A stretch of DNA of 64,000 nucleotides from assembly GCA_003996215.1 (NCBI GenBank), contig QJPP01004080.1:1-64000 (forward strand). Direction: 5' to 3'. Origin of the DNA: Jaltomata sinuosa (lineage: Eukaryota; Streptophyta; Magnoliopsida; Solanales; Solanaceae). A model generated the notes under the pieces. That model saw only the letters and a list, made by a program, of their open reading frames with translations, was not told the DNA's origin and ran no database searches. The position numbers and the translations under genes were made by a program. Shown piece after piece: positions 32,933 to 44,866 of this stretch; position 1 is the first letter of the stretch, and the number at the start of each line of letters is the position of its first letter.

Positions 32933-33389
32933 TGGAGACTTCAGAATAGCTTCATGTCAGATATGACGGCTTCAAGTTACATGGACAATGCAACTCCCTT
33001 TTCATTTAGGTGCATAATTCTAATTTCAAAATCAGTTGTGCCATTCTTGAATCTATAGTTTTCCATTTGAAGTTTATATATGGACATCCTTGTGTTTGTA
33101 GCCCGTGTTGCAAGGTGGTAGGGCTTACTGCAAAGTTGTAAGAGAAGATGCTCGGAATTTGAAAACCAGAAATTGGTAAATGATTGTTAAACACAACCTA
33201 CAGCCAAAAGAAATGCATCCCCCCCCCCCCCTCCAATTTTATGTCTTAATCCGCTTGATAATGGAGATTCTTTTTTTTTTTTTTTTGATAATGTAGACTA
33301 ATTTCATGGGTATCTGTTTCCTACTAACAACAGGTACCACTAGGTAATTCTGCCCATCAAGGCTAAAACAGATGGAAAGAAATCAGTTG
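32933..33389 (+). other. 3' flank of ROS3-like copy 2
   Basis: Copy of 17286-17743, including the C and T runs. No additional feature. Confidence 0.4.
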
Positions 33390-35391
33390 GGGGTCGTTTG
33401 ATAGAGTGCATTAGAAAAAATAATGCATGTAATAGTTTTGCGTATTATTAGTACTTTGTTTGGTACACTTTTTCAACCTATGTATAACTAATACTTGCAT
33501 TAGATATACACTCTTTGGTATTAAGGTGTGTATAACTAATACAAGAAAAATCATGGTATTAGTAATGCATTAGCATGGTTAAAGATACAATTGCCACTCA
33601 AAATCTTTTACGTACCCTTTTCACCATTTTTGTGGAAGTTATTTTTTTAAACAAATATATTTTTAAGAAAAGTTATGCAAAGTATGTTATTTTTAATACA
33701 GAAAAGGGTCAAAAATACCCTCGAATTATTTGAAATAGAGCAAATATACCCTCAGTTTCATTTTGGGCTCAAAAATACCCTTGTCGTTAACATTTTGGAT
33801 CACAAATACCCTTCAACTTAACACCCCATTTTCTGTGATGATTTGGCAGTCACGTGGCTGTCCAACTAGGACACGGCCACTCCACATGGCTGCCACCTAG
33901 GATTCCATTAAATTTACCAAAAAAGACCAGAAATACCCTCGAACTATTTGAAATAGAGCAAATATACCCTCTGTTTCATTTTGGGCTCAAAAATACCCTT
34001 GCTAATAACATTTTGGACCACAAATACCCTTCAACTTAACACCTCATTTTCTGTGATGATTTAGCGGTCACGAGGCCATCCAACTAGGACAAGGCCACTC
34101 TCCACAACTGTCACCTAGGATCCCATTAAATTTAATAGTCTGACACATTCTTTCAATGATCCGAACCACTAATTGCTTCGATCCACTCTCAATTAAAAGT
34201 TATACTAAACTTAACCCACTTCAATTGATAAAAGACTTTAAACAAATCTGCTATGGGCATAAAAAGAAATTTTTGCAAGTTATTAGTATTTAACATGCCG
34301 TTAAAACAGAAAATACAATTTGGCGACTATGTCGGCATCTACATTGAAGGCTTTTTTTTAAAGGATAGCTATTATTTATAACCTAAGGTAAATCATATAT
34401 CGAAGATACATCTTCACTGTCAGTGATAAGTACCTTACTAAATGCTACAAAGAAATTAAGAAGATGACCCACAAAATTGTATTCATTGTTGAGAAAAGAG
34501 GTACTGATGATATGAAGAAGCAAGAAACAAAGACAGATCAAATGGATGATTTGATGAGCCTGCTGTTGGAGGGTGATAATTTATTTGCTGAATTATTTAT
34601 TGGTTAAGTTTAAGTTTTGTGCACCTTTTAGATTTAAATTTTATACATGAATAATATATAGTTTTTTCTAATGACTGATATGGGAGCTCGCTGCCCATAT
34701 TAGATTTGTTTGAAGTCTTTTATCAAATGAAGCGTGTTAGGTTTAGTATAGCTTTTAATTGGGAGTGGGTCGGGACAATTAGTGAGTTGGATCATTGAAA
34801 GAATAGGTCAAACTATTAAATTTAATAGGATCCTAGGTAGTAGCCATGTGGAGTGGCCTTATCCTAGTTGGACGGTCATGTGGCTTCCAAATCATCATAG
34901 AAAATAGGGTGTTAAGTTGCAGGGTATTTGTGGTCCAAAATATTAACAACAAGGGTATTTTTGAGCCCAAAATAAAATGAAAGGTATATTTGCTCTATTT
35001 CAAATAGTTCAAGGGTAGTTTTGGCCCTTTTCCATAAATTTAATGAGATCCTAGGTGGCAGCCATGTGGAGTGGCCTTGTCCTAGTTGGACGGCCAAGTG
35101 GATGTCAAATCATCACAGAAAATGGGGTGTTAAGTTGGAGGGTATTTATAGTCCAAAATATTAACGGCAAGAGTATTTTTGAGCCCAAAATAAAATGAAT
35201 GGTATATTTGCTCTATTACAAATAGTTCGAGGGTATTTTTGGATTTTTTCTATTTATAATACACCAAACTGAAAACTACTAAAAAATATCTCAGTGTAAC
35301 TAATGCAAGCATAACTAATAAGCATTACTAATGTAAGTATCACTAATACACCATATTCTGCACTATTCTTATACACCCAACCACACGACTC
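33390..35391. mobile_element. MITE interrupted by a foldback element, unit 2
   Basis: Counterpart of 17744-19729 with the same outer ends. From about 33527 on, differences from unit 1 become frequent: for example GTGTGTATAAC for GTGTATAAC, and loss of the 'gggttttaatgcatg' part. Confidence 0.6.
33701..35250. mobile_element. Long foldback element with coding-like loop, unit 2
   Basis: Same inverted arms and flanking near-duplication (TATTTTTAATACA / TATTTATAATACA) as in unit 1. In the loop, 34392-34607 is open for 71 codons and reads as plausible protein (for example DKYLTKCYKEIKKMTHKIVF, then MDDLMSLLLEGDNLFAELF) before TAA at 34605. Unit 1 lacks part of this stretch, so its frame is broken. 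The protein is not recognised; it may be a gene fragment captured by the element. Confidence 0.7.
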
Positions 35392-35560
35392 TTTAATATT
35401 GTCTCTGCTGGAAATTGAACTTGAAACGTTATGGTGCAGGGTTCTTTTTGCTTCTAACATAACAAATTTATCTTCTCTTTGTTGGTGTTGAAACATATGG
35501 TTCCTAGAGCTAATTATCAAATATTTATCACAAGATATGCAAAAGTTATAAATCACAGTT

Positions 35561-35808
35561 TATTGTAGAATAGGAGCAATATAAATAAAAATACGGAACA
35601 ACAAAAGAAGATAAGAGTTATGGTAGAGAATGCTTATATCTTTCTTTCTTATATACTTTTGATTGTTCATTTCACAGGATAGTGATCGCCTATTTATAGT
35701 ACAAAATATCTTTTCAAGTTGCAAGACTTAAATTGTGTTCATTCATTTAGTACATGAATTTTCAAAGGAGTTACGAAAGAGATATTCATATTCAGTAAAT
35801 TTATAACA
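35561..35808 (-). mobile_element. Copia LTR, unit 2
   Basis: Counterpart of 19899-20147. The outer TG is mutated to TA (TATTGTAG), while the inner end TTTATAACA and the adjoining CTCCCCCTT are kept. Confidence 0.7.
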
Positions 35809-38493
35809 CTCCCCCTTGAATCTTCATAAAATCTTCTCTCCTTTACCTTCTTGATTGATAGATAGTGAGGTCTAGGACTTACTTCCTTAGATTTGTTAAA
35901 TTTACTCTGTCTTCACGAATTGGATTGAACAAATATCTCTGGGCGACTTTTCTTTTAATCAATTTTGAGGGAGATTTTCACTTTAATACTCAGGTAGAGT
36001 GAAATGAGTAGGCTCCTCTATCACCTTTCCTTTCGGTGAAATATTTTTCCTTAGCACTTAAAATGTAGACGTCATTTATTGAGTTGAAGTGAAGTCTTTC
36101 TGTTATGTGCCTCGTTAAAATATTTTTTTAGAAAAAATTCAGTGAGAAAAAGCCTAGTGAAGAAAAAAGAGTACACACATCTTCTAATACGTCTTGAGTG
36201 TTGCCTCATTAAAAATCTTATCAGGAAAATTCAATGGGACAAAACCTTGGTTAAGGAAAAAAGAGTGCAACACATATTTTACTCCTCCTGATGAAAACTT
36301 TACTTTACATCTTGGAGACGACTCATTTCAATCTTATATACCAACTTCTCAAATGTTGATGTTGGAAATGTCTTAGTGAATAAATCTGCAAGATTATTAT
36401 TCGAACGAATCTGTTGAACATTTATCTCACTATTTTGTTGAAGATTATGTGTGAATTTTTTTTTTGGTGAAATATATTTCGTTCTATCTCTTTTGATGTA
36501 TCCTTTCTTCAACTGAGTTATGCAAGCAATATTTTCTTCATACATTATAGTTGGAATATCCTTTTTCGATGAAACATTACATATTTTCTAAATATGTTGA
36601 GTCATTGATATCTACCAAACATACTCCCAACTTGCTTTATGGATGACTATTATTTTTGCATGATTTGAAGAAGTGACAACTATTATTTACTTCATTGAAC
36701 TCCAAGATATAGTTGCGCTTTCATAAGTAAATAAATAGTTCGTTTGAGATCGAGCTTTATGTGGATCAAATAAATATATAGCATTTGCATAATCAATCAT
36801 TTTTGAATTGAATTCATTAGAATAATCTCATGTCAATGATTTCCTGAAGATATTTGAATATATGTTTAACAACATTCCAATGTCTTCTCATTGGGGAGGA
36901 GCTGAATCTTGCCAATAAACTTACTACAAAATAAATATCTGATAAAATATTATTAGCAAGGTACATTAGTGTCCCAATAGCACTGAGATATGGAGTTTCA
37001 TCACCAAGAAGCTCTTAATTCTTTTTTTGAGGTTAAAATAAATTTTTTTACTTATGTCTTGTGATTTCACAATCATCGAGATACTTAACGAATGTAATTT
37101 ATCCGTGTAAAATCGTCTTAAAACCTTTTTATTGTATGTTGATTTATGGACATCTATTAAAATTTTCAAATGCTCAGAGTATACATATGTAGTAATACGC
37201 ATTGCTAGTTGCTTCATTAAAAACCTTATCAGAAAAATATAGTGGGACAAAATCTCAGCTAAGAAAAAAAAAATACAACGCATATTATACTCCATCTGTT
37301 TAAAACATCTCTTAAATCTAATAAATGATACTTCATAGTACACAAGTGCACCAATTTCACTAAAACATTATACTTTCTAATCATTTTCATAAGATCAAAA
37401 TTGATCTTTTTTATGTTAAGCGATTTCACAATCATTGGAGTACTCAATGAAATTGCTTTAAAACCTTATAAATCCCCAAGAATTTTCATATAATCTTCAT
37501 TGTCTAGCTAAACATGACAACCATTCATTATACGTATTCAAGCTTTTTAGTATTACCAGACTGAAAGAACCTCATTACATCCACCACAAAAGAACACATC
37601 TCCCTACAATAATATCAGATATTTTGCGAAAACCTTTATGCCCCACGATACAAGACGTACTTTATATCTTATGATTTTACTTTTTGCACAATAATCGATT
37701 TGTAACCCAATGACATTATATATTGATCTTTGAACTGAAAGTTCAAATATTCACTTTTTCTAGTGAAATAAAATACTTGAATTGTGTCTTTAAATTTGAC
37801 TAATCATTTATTTATTCACACCTTTTGATAGATTTAATTGAATATCCTCGATATCATTTATAATGTTAGGCGCTATATTATATCAAAGATACCATCGACG
37901 ATCATTTAATATCGATTCCAATATGATGTAACTTATCAAAATCTCTTCATATTCATCATTTTTAAGGTACATGAACTTTTGTTCAGGTTTTATGAAGTGT
38001 TATATTGTGGTTCTCTTTCAAAGAACTTGCCTCATTATCGTGATCATCTTGATCATTTGCTTCTCTCCTTCTTCAAGGAGTTTTATCTTTGAAACTGATT
38101 GGTTTATCACGGTTTAGGTGTATCATAGATCTCGTCCTTCAAGGACTTCTCATTGAAGCATCTGCAGTTGAATTATAACATAAGGTCAACAAATGCATCT
38201 AGTAATTGATTTGCAATATTTTTCAAATGAATTATCTCTTGAATTTCAAGTTCACATTTTTTTTATGAGGATCTAGATAATTTATTTCACACAAATTTTT
38301 CAGCTACTAGTCATATCTTTTTCTAATGTTAAAAAATCTAACATTTATTCTCAACCTTATTTAGGGACTCATCTTTGTGCATGATGGAGCAATTGGGTCA
38401 TATACCGCACATCTAATTTTAAGATGAAAATTATTTGATTTCTGGCCCAGAACCAATTATGATAAAAAAAAACCTTAGTGGCTTGATGCATAC
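35809..38493 (-). pseudogene. Ty1/Copia pol remnant, unit 2
   Basis: Counterpart of 20148-22912: the RNase H end NLADLFTKTFPTSTFEKLVY at 36545-36300, RT pieces at about 36850-37450 and the rest unassigned. The LGALMYLAN-type region carries additional frameshifts relative to unit 1. Its right end is the 620 bp deletion junction. Confidence 0.7.
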
Positions 38494-39639
38494 TTAGCAT
38501 TTAATTCAGTCAACAGATAGTCATCTCAGGTCAAATCAACAACAATAATAGAAAGTTCATAAAAATCACTGAATACAACCATAAGAACATAAGGAGTTCA
38601 GTTTCAAATCACCATTCGTGGAATCTCTGTCTACCTAACTCTAATCAACACATCTAATATCTCTAGTCTCATTTCAATTCACAATCCAGCTCACCATAAA
38701 TGACCATACAATAATGCAATGCTAAATAAAAGAGTGTACATACATGCTAAGGGTCTTATTTTTTCCCACTAGCCATGATCTGCAGGGGATTCTAGATGTT
38801 CATATATTATACCAGCACGGTATTCGCTCCACAATAATCATATAAATATCCATATCAATGTAACTAGATTTTCAGACCTATCCCTCATAGTATACAAGTT
38901 TCTCAAAAATACATTTACACTTATTCATCTCAACTCACTCATCACTTCCTATACATCTAGCTTATTTATTCAAGCATAACATGAAAACATATGTAATTCA
39001 AATATGTACGAAGACCAATCACAAGTTACATAATTCAACCACATATCATGTAATAAGATGAGTCTCAACTTCAGTTGAAATTATAACCTACATCGAGTGA
39101 AGAATTATCATTCCCAAGCTATTTCGCAGTTGTCTATCCTTTTCCTAACTCTTTAGAATGCTCAAGGTCTATAAACAATAATTAAACAAGAGTAATTATT
39201 CATTTGCTCTTCATTTCAGGCCTTGAAAATTTAACCCATTAATTGTAGCCTTAAATGAGATTTCTAATATTCTCCAAGGGTTACTTAATCAATAACTAGC
39301 CTCATGGAATTTATAAACTCAATACTCAAAGAGTTTCTAATCAACTCGCAGAGGGTTACTGCACTCCCTCATTTTTAGGCTGAGGGTTAATTTTCTCTCT
39401 ACGTGAGAGTTATATCCTCTTTAGTAGGGGTTTAAACTTTTTAATTTCAATACTCCAATATGAAGATAACTACCACTACCTATATTATCTAACTACGTCC
39501 AGCAACACATCTTCAAGTTTTAACATACGAAAACTTCTGCTTCAATCTTTAGTTCCTTTTTCCATCTGAAAATTTCTTGTTAAAATTATTCAATTCCGTA
39601 TAAAAGTGAGTTGTATATCTCAGTTTTCAATAAGAAGAA
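38494..39639 (-). mobile_element. LTR-like remnant, truncated, unit 2
   Basis: Counterpart of 23439-24582. The LTR-end signature found in unit 1 at 22913 is missing because of the 620 bp deletion. No coding region. Confidence 0.4.
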
Positions 39640-39687
39640 ATTGAGGACCCTAAGTAAGCAGAGTGAAGCGCCAGAAAAACTCTCCCG

Positions 39688-41420
39688 ATGGATGAAGAGA
39701 TTACTAATCACCTACAAAAATTTATCCTAACGAAAGAGGAGAAGGATGCAGTAGAGATTGAAACGCATGACATCAAAATAAGTCTGTAGGATTGTGAAGT
39801 CAGCATTCTCGGCAAGGTAATTTCATAGAAGGAGGTGAGCTTTCAAGGAGTGAAAAATACAATGCCATTGGCATAGGGAAATCCTGTCAGCCTAAGAATC
39901 AAGAAGGTCGAGAAAAAATTCTTCTAGTTTATATTCAAAAACAAAGAAAACATGAACAAGGTTTTGTTTGGTGTTCTATGGCTATTCGACAGATATCTAT
40001 TAAATGTTCACGCCTGGGAACCGGAACTAAAGAGTGACTCACCTATATTCAATGTGTTTGAAATGTGGATCCAAGTATAGAGCATTCCATTGGATTGGAT
40101 GTCGAGGGAGGTCGGTAGGAAGATCGGACACGCGCTAGGTGAAACTGCGAACATTGTTATTCCAAAAAATGAAACCAGCGAAAGGAGAAACTTAAGAATA
40201 AAAGTGATAATAAACATAAACAAGCCATTGCCAAGGGGTAAACTAATCAAAATTGGTTATGAAACAAAATGGGTGGAATTTAGGTATGAAAATTTACCTT
40301 TTGTTTGCTACTACTATGGAATACTAGGGCACAATGAGAAAAATTGCTTTACAAGAGAGGAAGATGTACATTTTGCAAGATTACAAAGCAACCAGTTTGG
40401 TACTTGGATAAGGGCTAAATATCACGTGAACTCAATTAAACCAACAAGACGCTTTGGAAGGGCAGGGGAGTTTGATGGTTCTGATCAAAGTAATGTATCA
40501 GCAAATATGAGGAACGGAGGGGATAATACCAGATAAAAACTACTAAATGTTGTCGAAGGTAAGGGTTCTTCTGAAACTCAACCCATGTCAGGGGTTGGGA
40601 GGAGTTAATAAAGCTGCAATTCAAATGTCACAAGGAGGAAAAGCTCTTAATTATTTTGGTGAACCTGTTGCATTTTCAAAACCTTCCGAAGAGGTGGAAA
40701 ATATAATACGTAGCCATCAAAAAAATTCCACATTTGCGAACACAAACAACGAGATGACTGACCATATTGAAGGGGAAAAAGAAGGAGCCACTGAAAAAGT
40801 TTTAAATGCTGAAATAGACCCCTTAATGATAGAGTATCTTGCTGCAAGTTTGAAGCAATTTGAAGGAATGGATGAAACCATGTTTGCTGACACACCTGGA
40901 GGAAGGGAAACTAGAGAACTATTTTTCTTATCGAAAATAAAGGATCTGGGAGCTTATATAGATGAAGCTAACCTTGAAAGTTACAAAAAATATGCTGCAG
41001 ATGCAGAAAAGCACGCTGGAAAGCTAGCAAAACAAGCTGAAAAGAAAAAAATGATAACGAGGGCAAGTGAACAGAATACCAAGGTAAGCCCTTCTGATCT
41101 CGGGGACGAAGTTAATATTACTTTTCAACCTGCGATGCACTTCAAATTTAATTTTGGTAAGTAGGTTAACAATTACATCTACCTATCCAATGGTAAATAC
41201 AAATAAGGGAAGGAAAGAAGAAGCTAGAAATGTTTGGCTCAAAAGGTAGCGAATCTTGACGGTGAAAGCTCTAAGAATGTGGGTGAGGTAAATGGAAATC
41301 TGATTGTGGTAGCTATAGCAGAATAAGGTATACAATCTATTGGAGAGAAATGTAAAGGTCATATCGCTGGAACGATAGTAGTGGAAATCAAGAAACAAAA
41401 AAATGTGATGGAGAAGGAGG
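39688..41420 (+). pseudogene. LINE ORF1 (nucleic-acid-binding), unit 2
   Basis: Starts ATGGATGAAG at 39688. The best frames are 40090-40536 (DUF4283-type region, then a knuckle C-Y-Y-Y-G-I-L-G-H-N-E-K-N-C in which the second Cys of the CCHC pattern is Tyr) and 40547-41164 (acidic/charged C-terminal part with KYAADAEKHAGKLAKQAEKK, probably helical). Stops interrupt the N-terminal part. It is better preserved than the unit 1 copy, but the knuckle is defective. Confidence 0.75.
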
Positions 41421-41429
41421 CCAACCTAA

Positions 41430-44400
41430 ATGGCTTCTTTTCTCTCGATGAAGACTTTAGTGTGGAATTGTCGAGGTTGGGGGGGAGGGTCCTTGACAGC
41501 TTCCTTTTTGAAGGAGACAATACGTTTACACTCTTCGAGTATGATATTTTTAAGCAAAACTAAGAATCGAGAAAGAGTGGTGTCAAAAATTCAAAGGCAA
41601 CTAAATATGACGCATGCTATCACAGTGGATCCAATAGAATTAGCTGGAGGACTATGCTTGTTTTGGAATGATGATGTCCAGGTATGTCAATCTCAATCCT
41701 CCTCCTTTTATATTGAAACTTTTATACATGATGTGGTTTCTGATTATAAGTATTGGTGTGTATTTATCTATCTAAGTACTGATAAAGCCACATGTCAAAT
41801 TCAATTGCAAGAACTAGCTCTAAGATCAAATAGTTGGGGTTCTTTTTGGGTTATGGCAGGAGATTTTAATGATATAATTGATAACTCAAAGAAATCAGGG
41901 GTAGGATTAGAGAGACTAGTTTTTTTTAGAGACTTTATAGACTTTTTATGGGATATCAAAGTAGTAGATCTAGGCTTTAAGGGAAAATCGTGGACGTGTT
42001 GGCGTTTTAGAGAAAATGATGATCTTGTCCAAGAAAGACTTGATAAAGTTATAGGTTCCCCAGGGTGGAGTCTAGAATTTTTTCAAGCTAATATTCTTCA
42101 CTTAGAAATGGAGGCCTCTGCCCATACATCTTTGCTAATGAATACGGAACCTAGTTCCCAAAAAAGAAGAAAATTTTTTATTTCGACAAAAGATGGAGTG
42201 AAAAGGAAGAAGTGAATGTTACTGTAGCTCGAACATGAAACATAAATTCAAAGGGTAGCAAACAGTCGAAAGTAAGTTTTAAATTGAAAAATTATAAGTT
42301 CGCACTACTAGCTAGGCTTCGAGAGGGTAAGAAAAATTCTAAGAAAAAGATAGAAGGGATTAAGGATAGAATTGTTGAGCTTAAAAATGACCCTAGCATT
42401 TTTGACATAAATAAGTTGAGGTTACTTCAGAAAGAATTAGGAAAGGCGTATAAGGATGGATAAGCCTAATGGAAGCAAAAATCTAGAGCGTTTGTCTTCA
42501 GGAAGGTGATAAGAATACCTCTTTTTTTCATATGAAGACCATCCAGAGGCGTAAATGTAATAGAATTAACGATTTTCAATTAGAAAATGGACACTGGATC
42601 TTCGAACATAAAGATATTGTAATTGAAATAGAAAGATTCTATAAGAACCTTTTCACTACTTCACGACCTTGCAGCTTCGACCCTATTCTGAATTTAATTC
42701 ATCCTTTAGTTGATAGTTCTATTAACGATAGGCTTATTAGAGATGTCACGAATGATGAAGTTAAAAAAGTTAATTTTGTTATGCACCCTTTAGAAGCTCT
42801 TGGGGTGGATGGTATGACTCCATTCTTCTTTCAAAACTATTGAAATATTTTATCAAGTAATATTTGTGAAGCGGTTAAAAGTTTCTTTCATTCAGGCTAC
42901 TTGCTACCCTCTTGGAGTCAGACTCTCATTACTTTGATACCGAAAGTGAAAAATCCTAGCAACGTTAGTCAATATAGACCCATTAGCTTATGTTCTATGG
43001 TGTATAAAATTATCGCTAAGATTATAGCTGTTAGACTTAAAACTTACCTCCCATCTATTATTTTTCCTAATCAATCTGTGTTTATTGGTAAAAGACAAAA
43101 TGTGGATAATGTGGTTCTAGCCCATGAATTTATTTGTTTGTTAAAAAATAAAAAATGCGGTAAGAATAAGTATATGGCTCTAAAGCTAGATATGGCAAAA
43201 TCTTATGATCGAGTAGAGTGATTTTATGTACAAAAATTACTTATCAAAATGGGTTTTCATGATACCTTTTCCAATTGAATTATGCAATGTGTTACCACTC
43301 CTACATATAGATTTAATATTAATGGGAATGTAGCAAGCGAAGTGACTCCTACTAGAGGATTAAGACAAGGGGATTCTTTATCTCCATATTTCTTTTTAAT
43401 ATGTGCTGAAGGTCTTTCTAGAATCCTCAATCAGGCAGAGATTAATGGGGATATACAAGGATTAAGTTTAGTTAGAAATGGTCCTACAGTTAACAATCTT
43501 TTTTTGCTGATGATTCTTTTATCTTTTGTAATGCTAATGTTCAGAATGCAACAAATATTTCTGATATCCTTAGGAAGTATGAAGAGTGTTCAGGTCAAAA
43601 GGTAAATTATGATAAATCGGCTATTTTCTTCAATAAGAATACCTCTGAATTTGACAAGGATGGAACTATTGCAGAGCTAAGACAATTATGACGTAATAAT
43701 TTAGGGTTATATCTAGGTTTACCAGCGATAGTTGAAAAGTCGAAGAAAAAAATATTTGAATTCATCAAAGATAGAGTGAAAGCTAAGATAAAAGGCTGAA
43801 AAAATAGTTTCTTAAGTCCTGCGGATAAAGAAGTTATGCTTAAATCTATTTTATCTGCTATCCCTTCGTATGCTTTATCTTGTTTTCAATTTCCAAACAA
43901 TTTGTGTAAGGAAATCACTTCTATTTTTTCTAACTTCTGGTGGGGGAAGGAGGATGATAGGAGGAAAATGCTTTTTGAAAAATGGGAGAACCTTTGTGTA
44001 GCAAAATCTAAAGGAGGTATAGGATTTAGAGAGTTGAAATCTTTCGATCAAGCTTTGTAAGCAAAACTCGCTTGGCAAATTTTGACTCAAGAGGACTCTC
44101 TTCTCTTTAAAATTCTTAAGAGAAAATATTTTCATCATACCTCTTTCCTCAAAGCAACGAGTTCTTATGCTAGCTCATGGATATGGAAGAGTATTATTTG
44201 GGGTAGAAACCTCTTACTAAAAGGAATTAGATGGAGGGTAGGATCTGGAGAGAGTATTAAATTCTGTAAGGACCCTTGGATACTCAACTCTTGTGGTTTC
44301 AAACCTAGTAGTTATCATTCCCAAATGGATATAGAACTTCATGTTAGTGACCTTATTGATCATAATAATCACACTTGGAAGATTCATGAACTTCAGAAGT

Positions 44401-44866
44401 GATTTTCTACGGATGATATATATGCAAGAATATCTATCCCTATTTCTAGAACCGGGTCATCAAATAGGATTATTTGACATCACACTAAATCTGACAATTA
44501 TGAGGTAAAATCAGGATATTATTTAGCTAGAGAAATAATAAAAAGTCGGGATATCAATAGTGATAGACCTCAATCTAGCTACCAATCTTTTTCAAAAAAG
44601 TTTTGAGAATTTTTATGGTCTATGAATATTAAGAATAAATATAAACACTTTATTCATAAATGTATCTTGAATGTGCTATCTGTTAATTGTGTTATCTCAA
44701 AAAGGTTAAGACAGAGTTGTGATGTATGTAAGGTTTGTGGTATGGAGAGTGAAACAATTGAACATATGCTTTTAGATGTCTAAAAGCTCAATTAGTATGG
44801 AAAGTTTGCCCTATTAATTGGCCAAATATTGAAAATACAATGGATTTTGCTAGATGGTAGAATGAA
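41430..44866 (+). pseudogene. LINE ORF2 (endonuclease and reverse transcriptase)
   Basis: Endonuclease 41430-42215: WNCRGWG, SKTK (Lys where Glu is usual), GGLCLFW, GDFND, and EASAHT (Asp of SDH lost). Reverse transcriptase from about 42901: LIPKVKNPSNVSQYRPISLC, then LDMAKSYDRVE followed by TGA where Trp is expected (43219-43221), TRGLRQGDSLSPYFF (about 43352), and the FADD catalytic box at 43503-43514, displaced one frame by an apparent deletion in a T run. Further parts follow: FWWGKEDDRRK (about 43935), GGIGFRELKSFDQAL (44013-44060), and a zinc-type CKVCGMESETIEHMLL (about 44730). It is dead in several places. It is interrupted at 44866 by a Gypsy element and resumes at 53776. Confidence 0.9.
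44862..44866. repeat. Target-site duplication, left (ATGAA)
   Basis: The 5 bp before the LTR start TGTAACACC; the right partner at 53776-53780 is ATGAG, one mismatch. Joining the LINE across the insertion keeps the LINE reading, which supports these borders. Confidence 0.7.

Larger units (their letters stand above)
27820..42892 (+). repeat. Tandem duplication unit 2 (~15.1 kb)
   Basis: Second head-to-tail copy of 12172-27819. It is 575 bp shorter overall, mainly through a 620 bp deletion at 38493/38494. The right boundary (TTTCATT, 42892) is where the LINE continues beyond the homology with unit 1. The last three bases before the unit 1 start (ATT) match the last three of each unit, a possible 3 bp microhomology at the junction. 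Confidence 0.95.
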
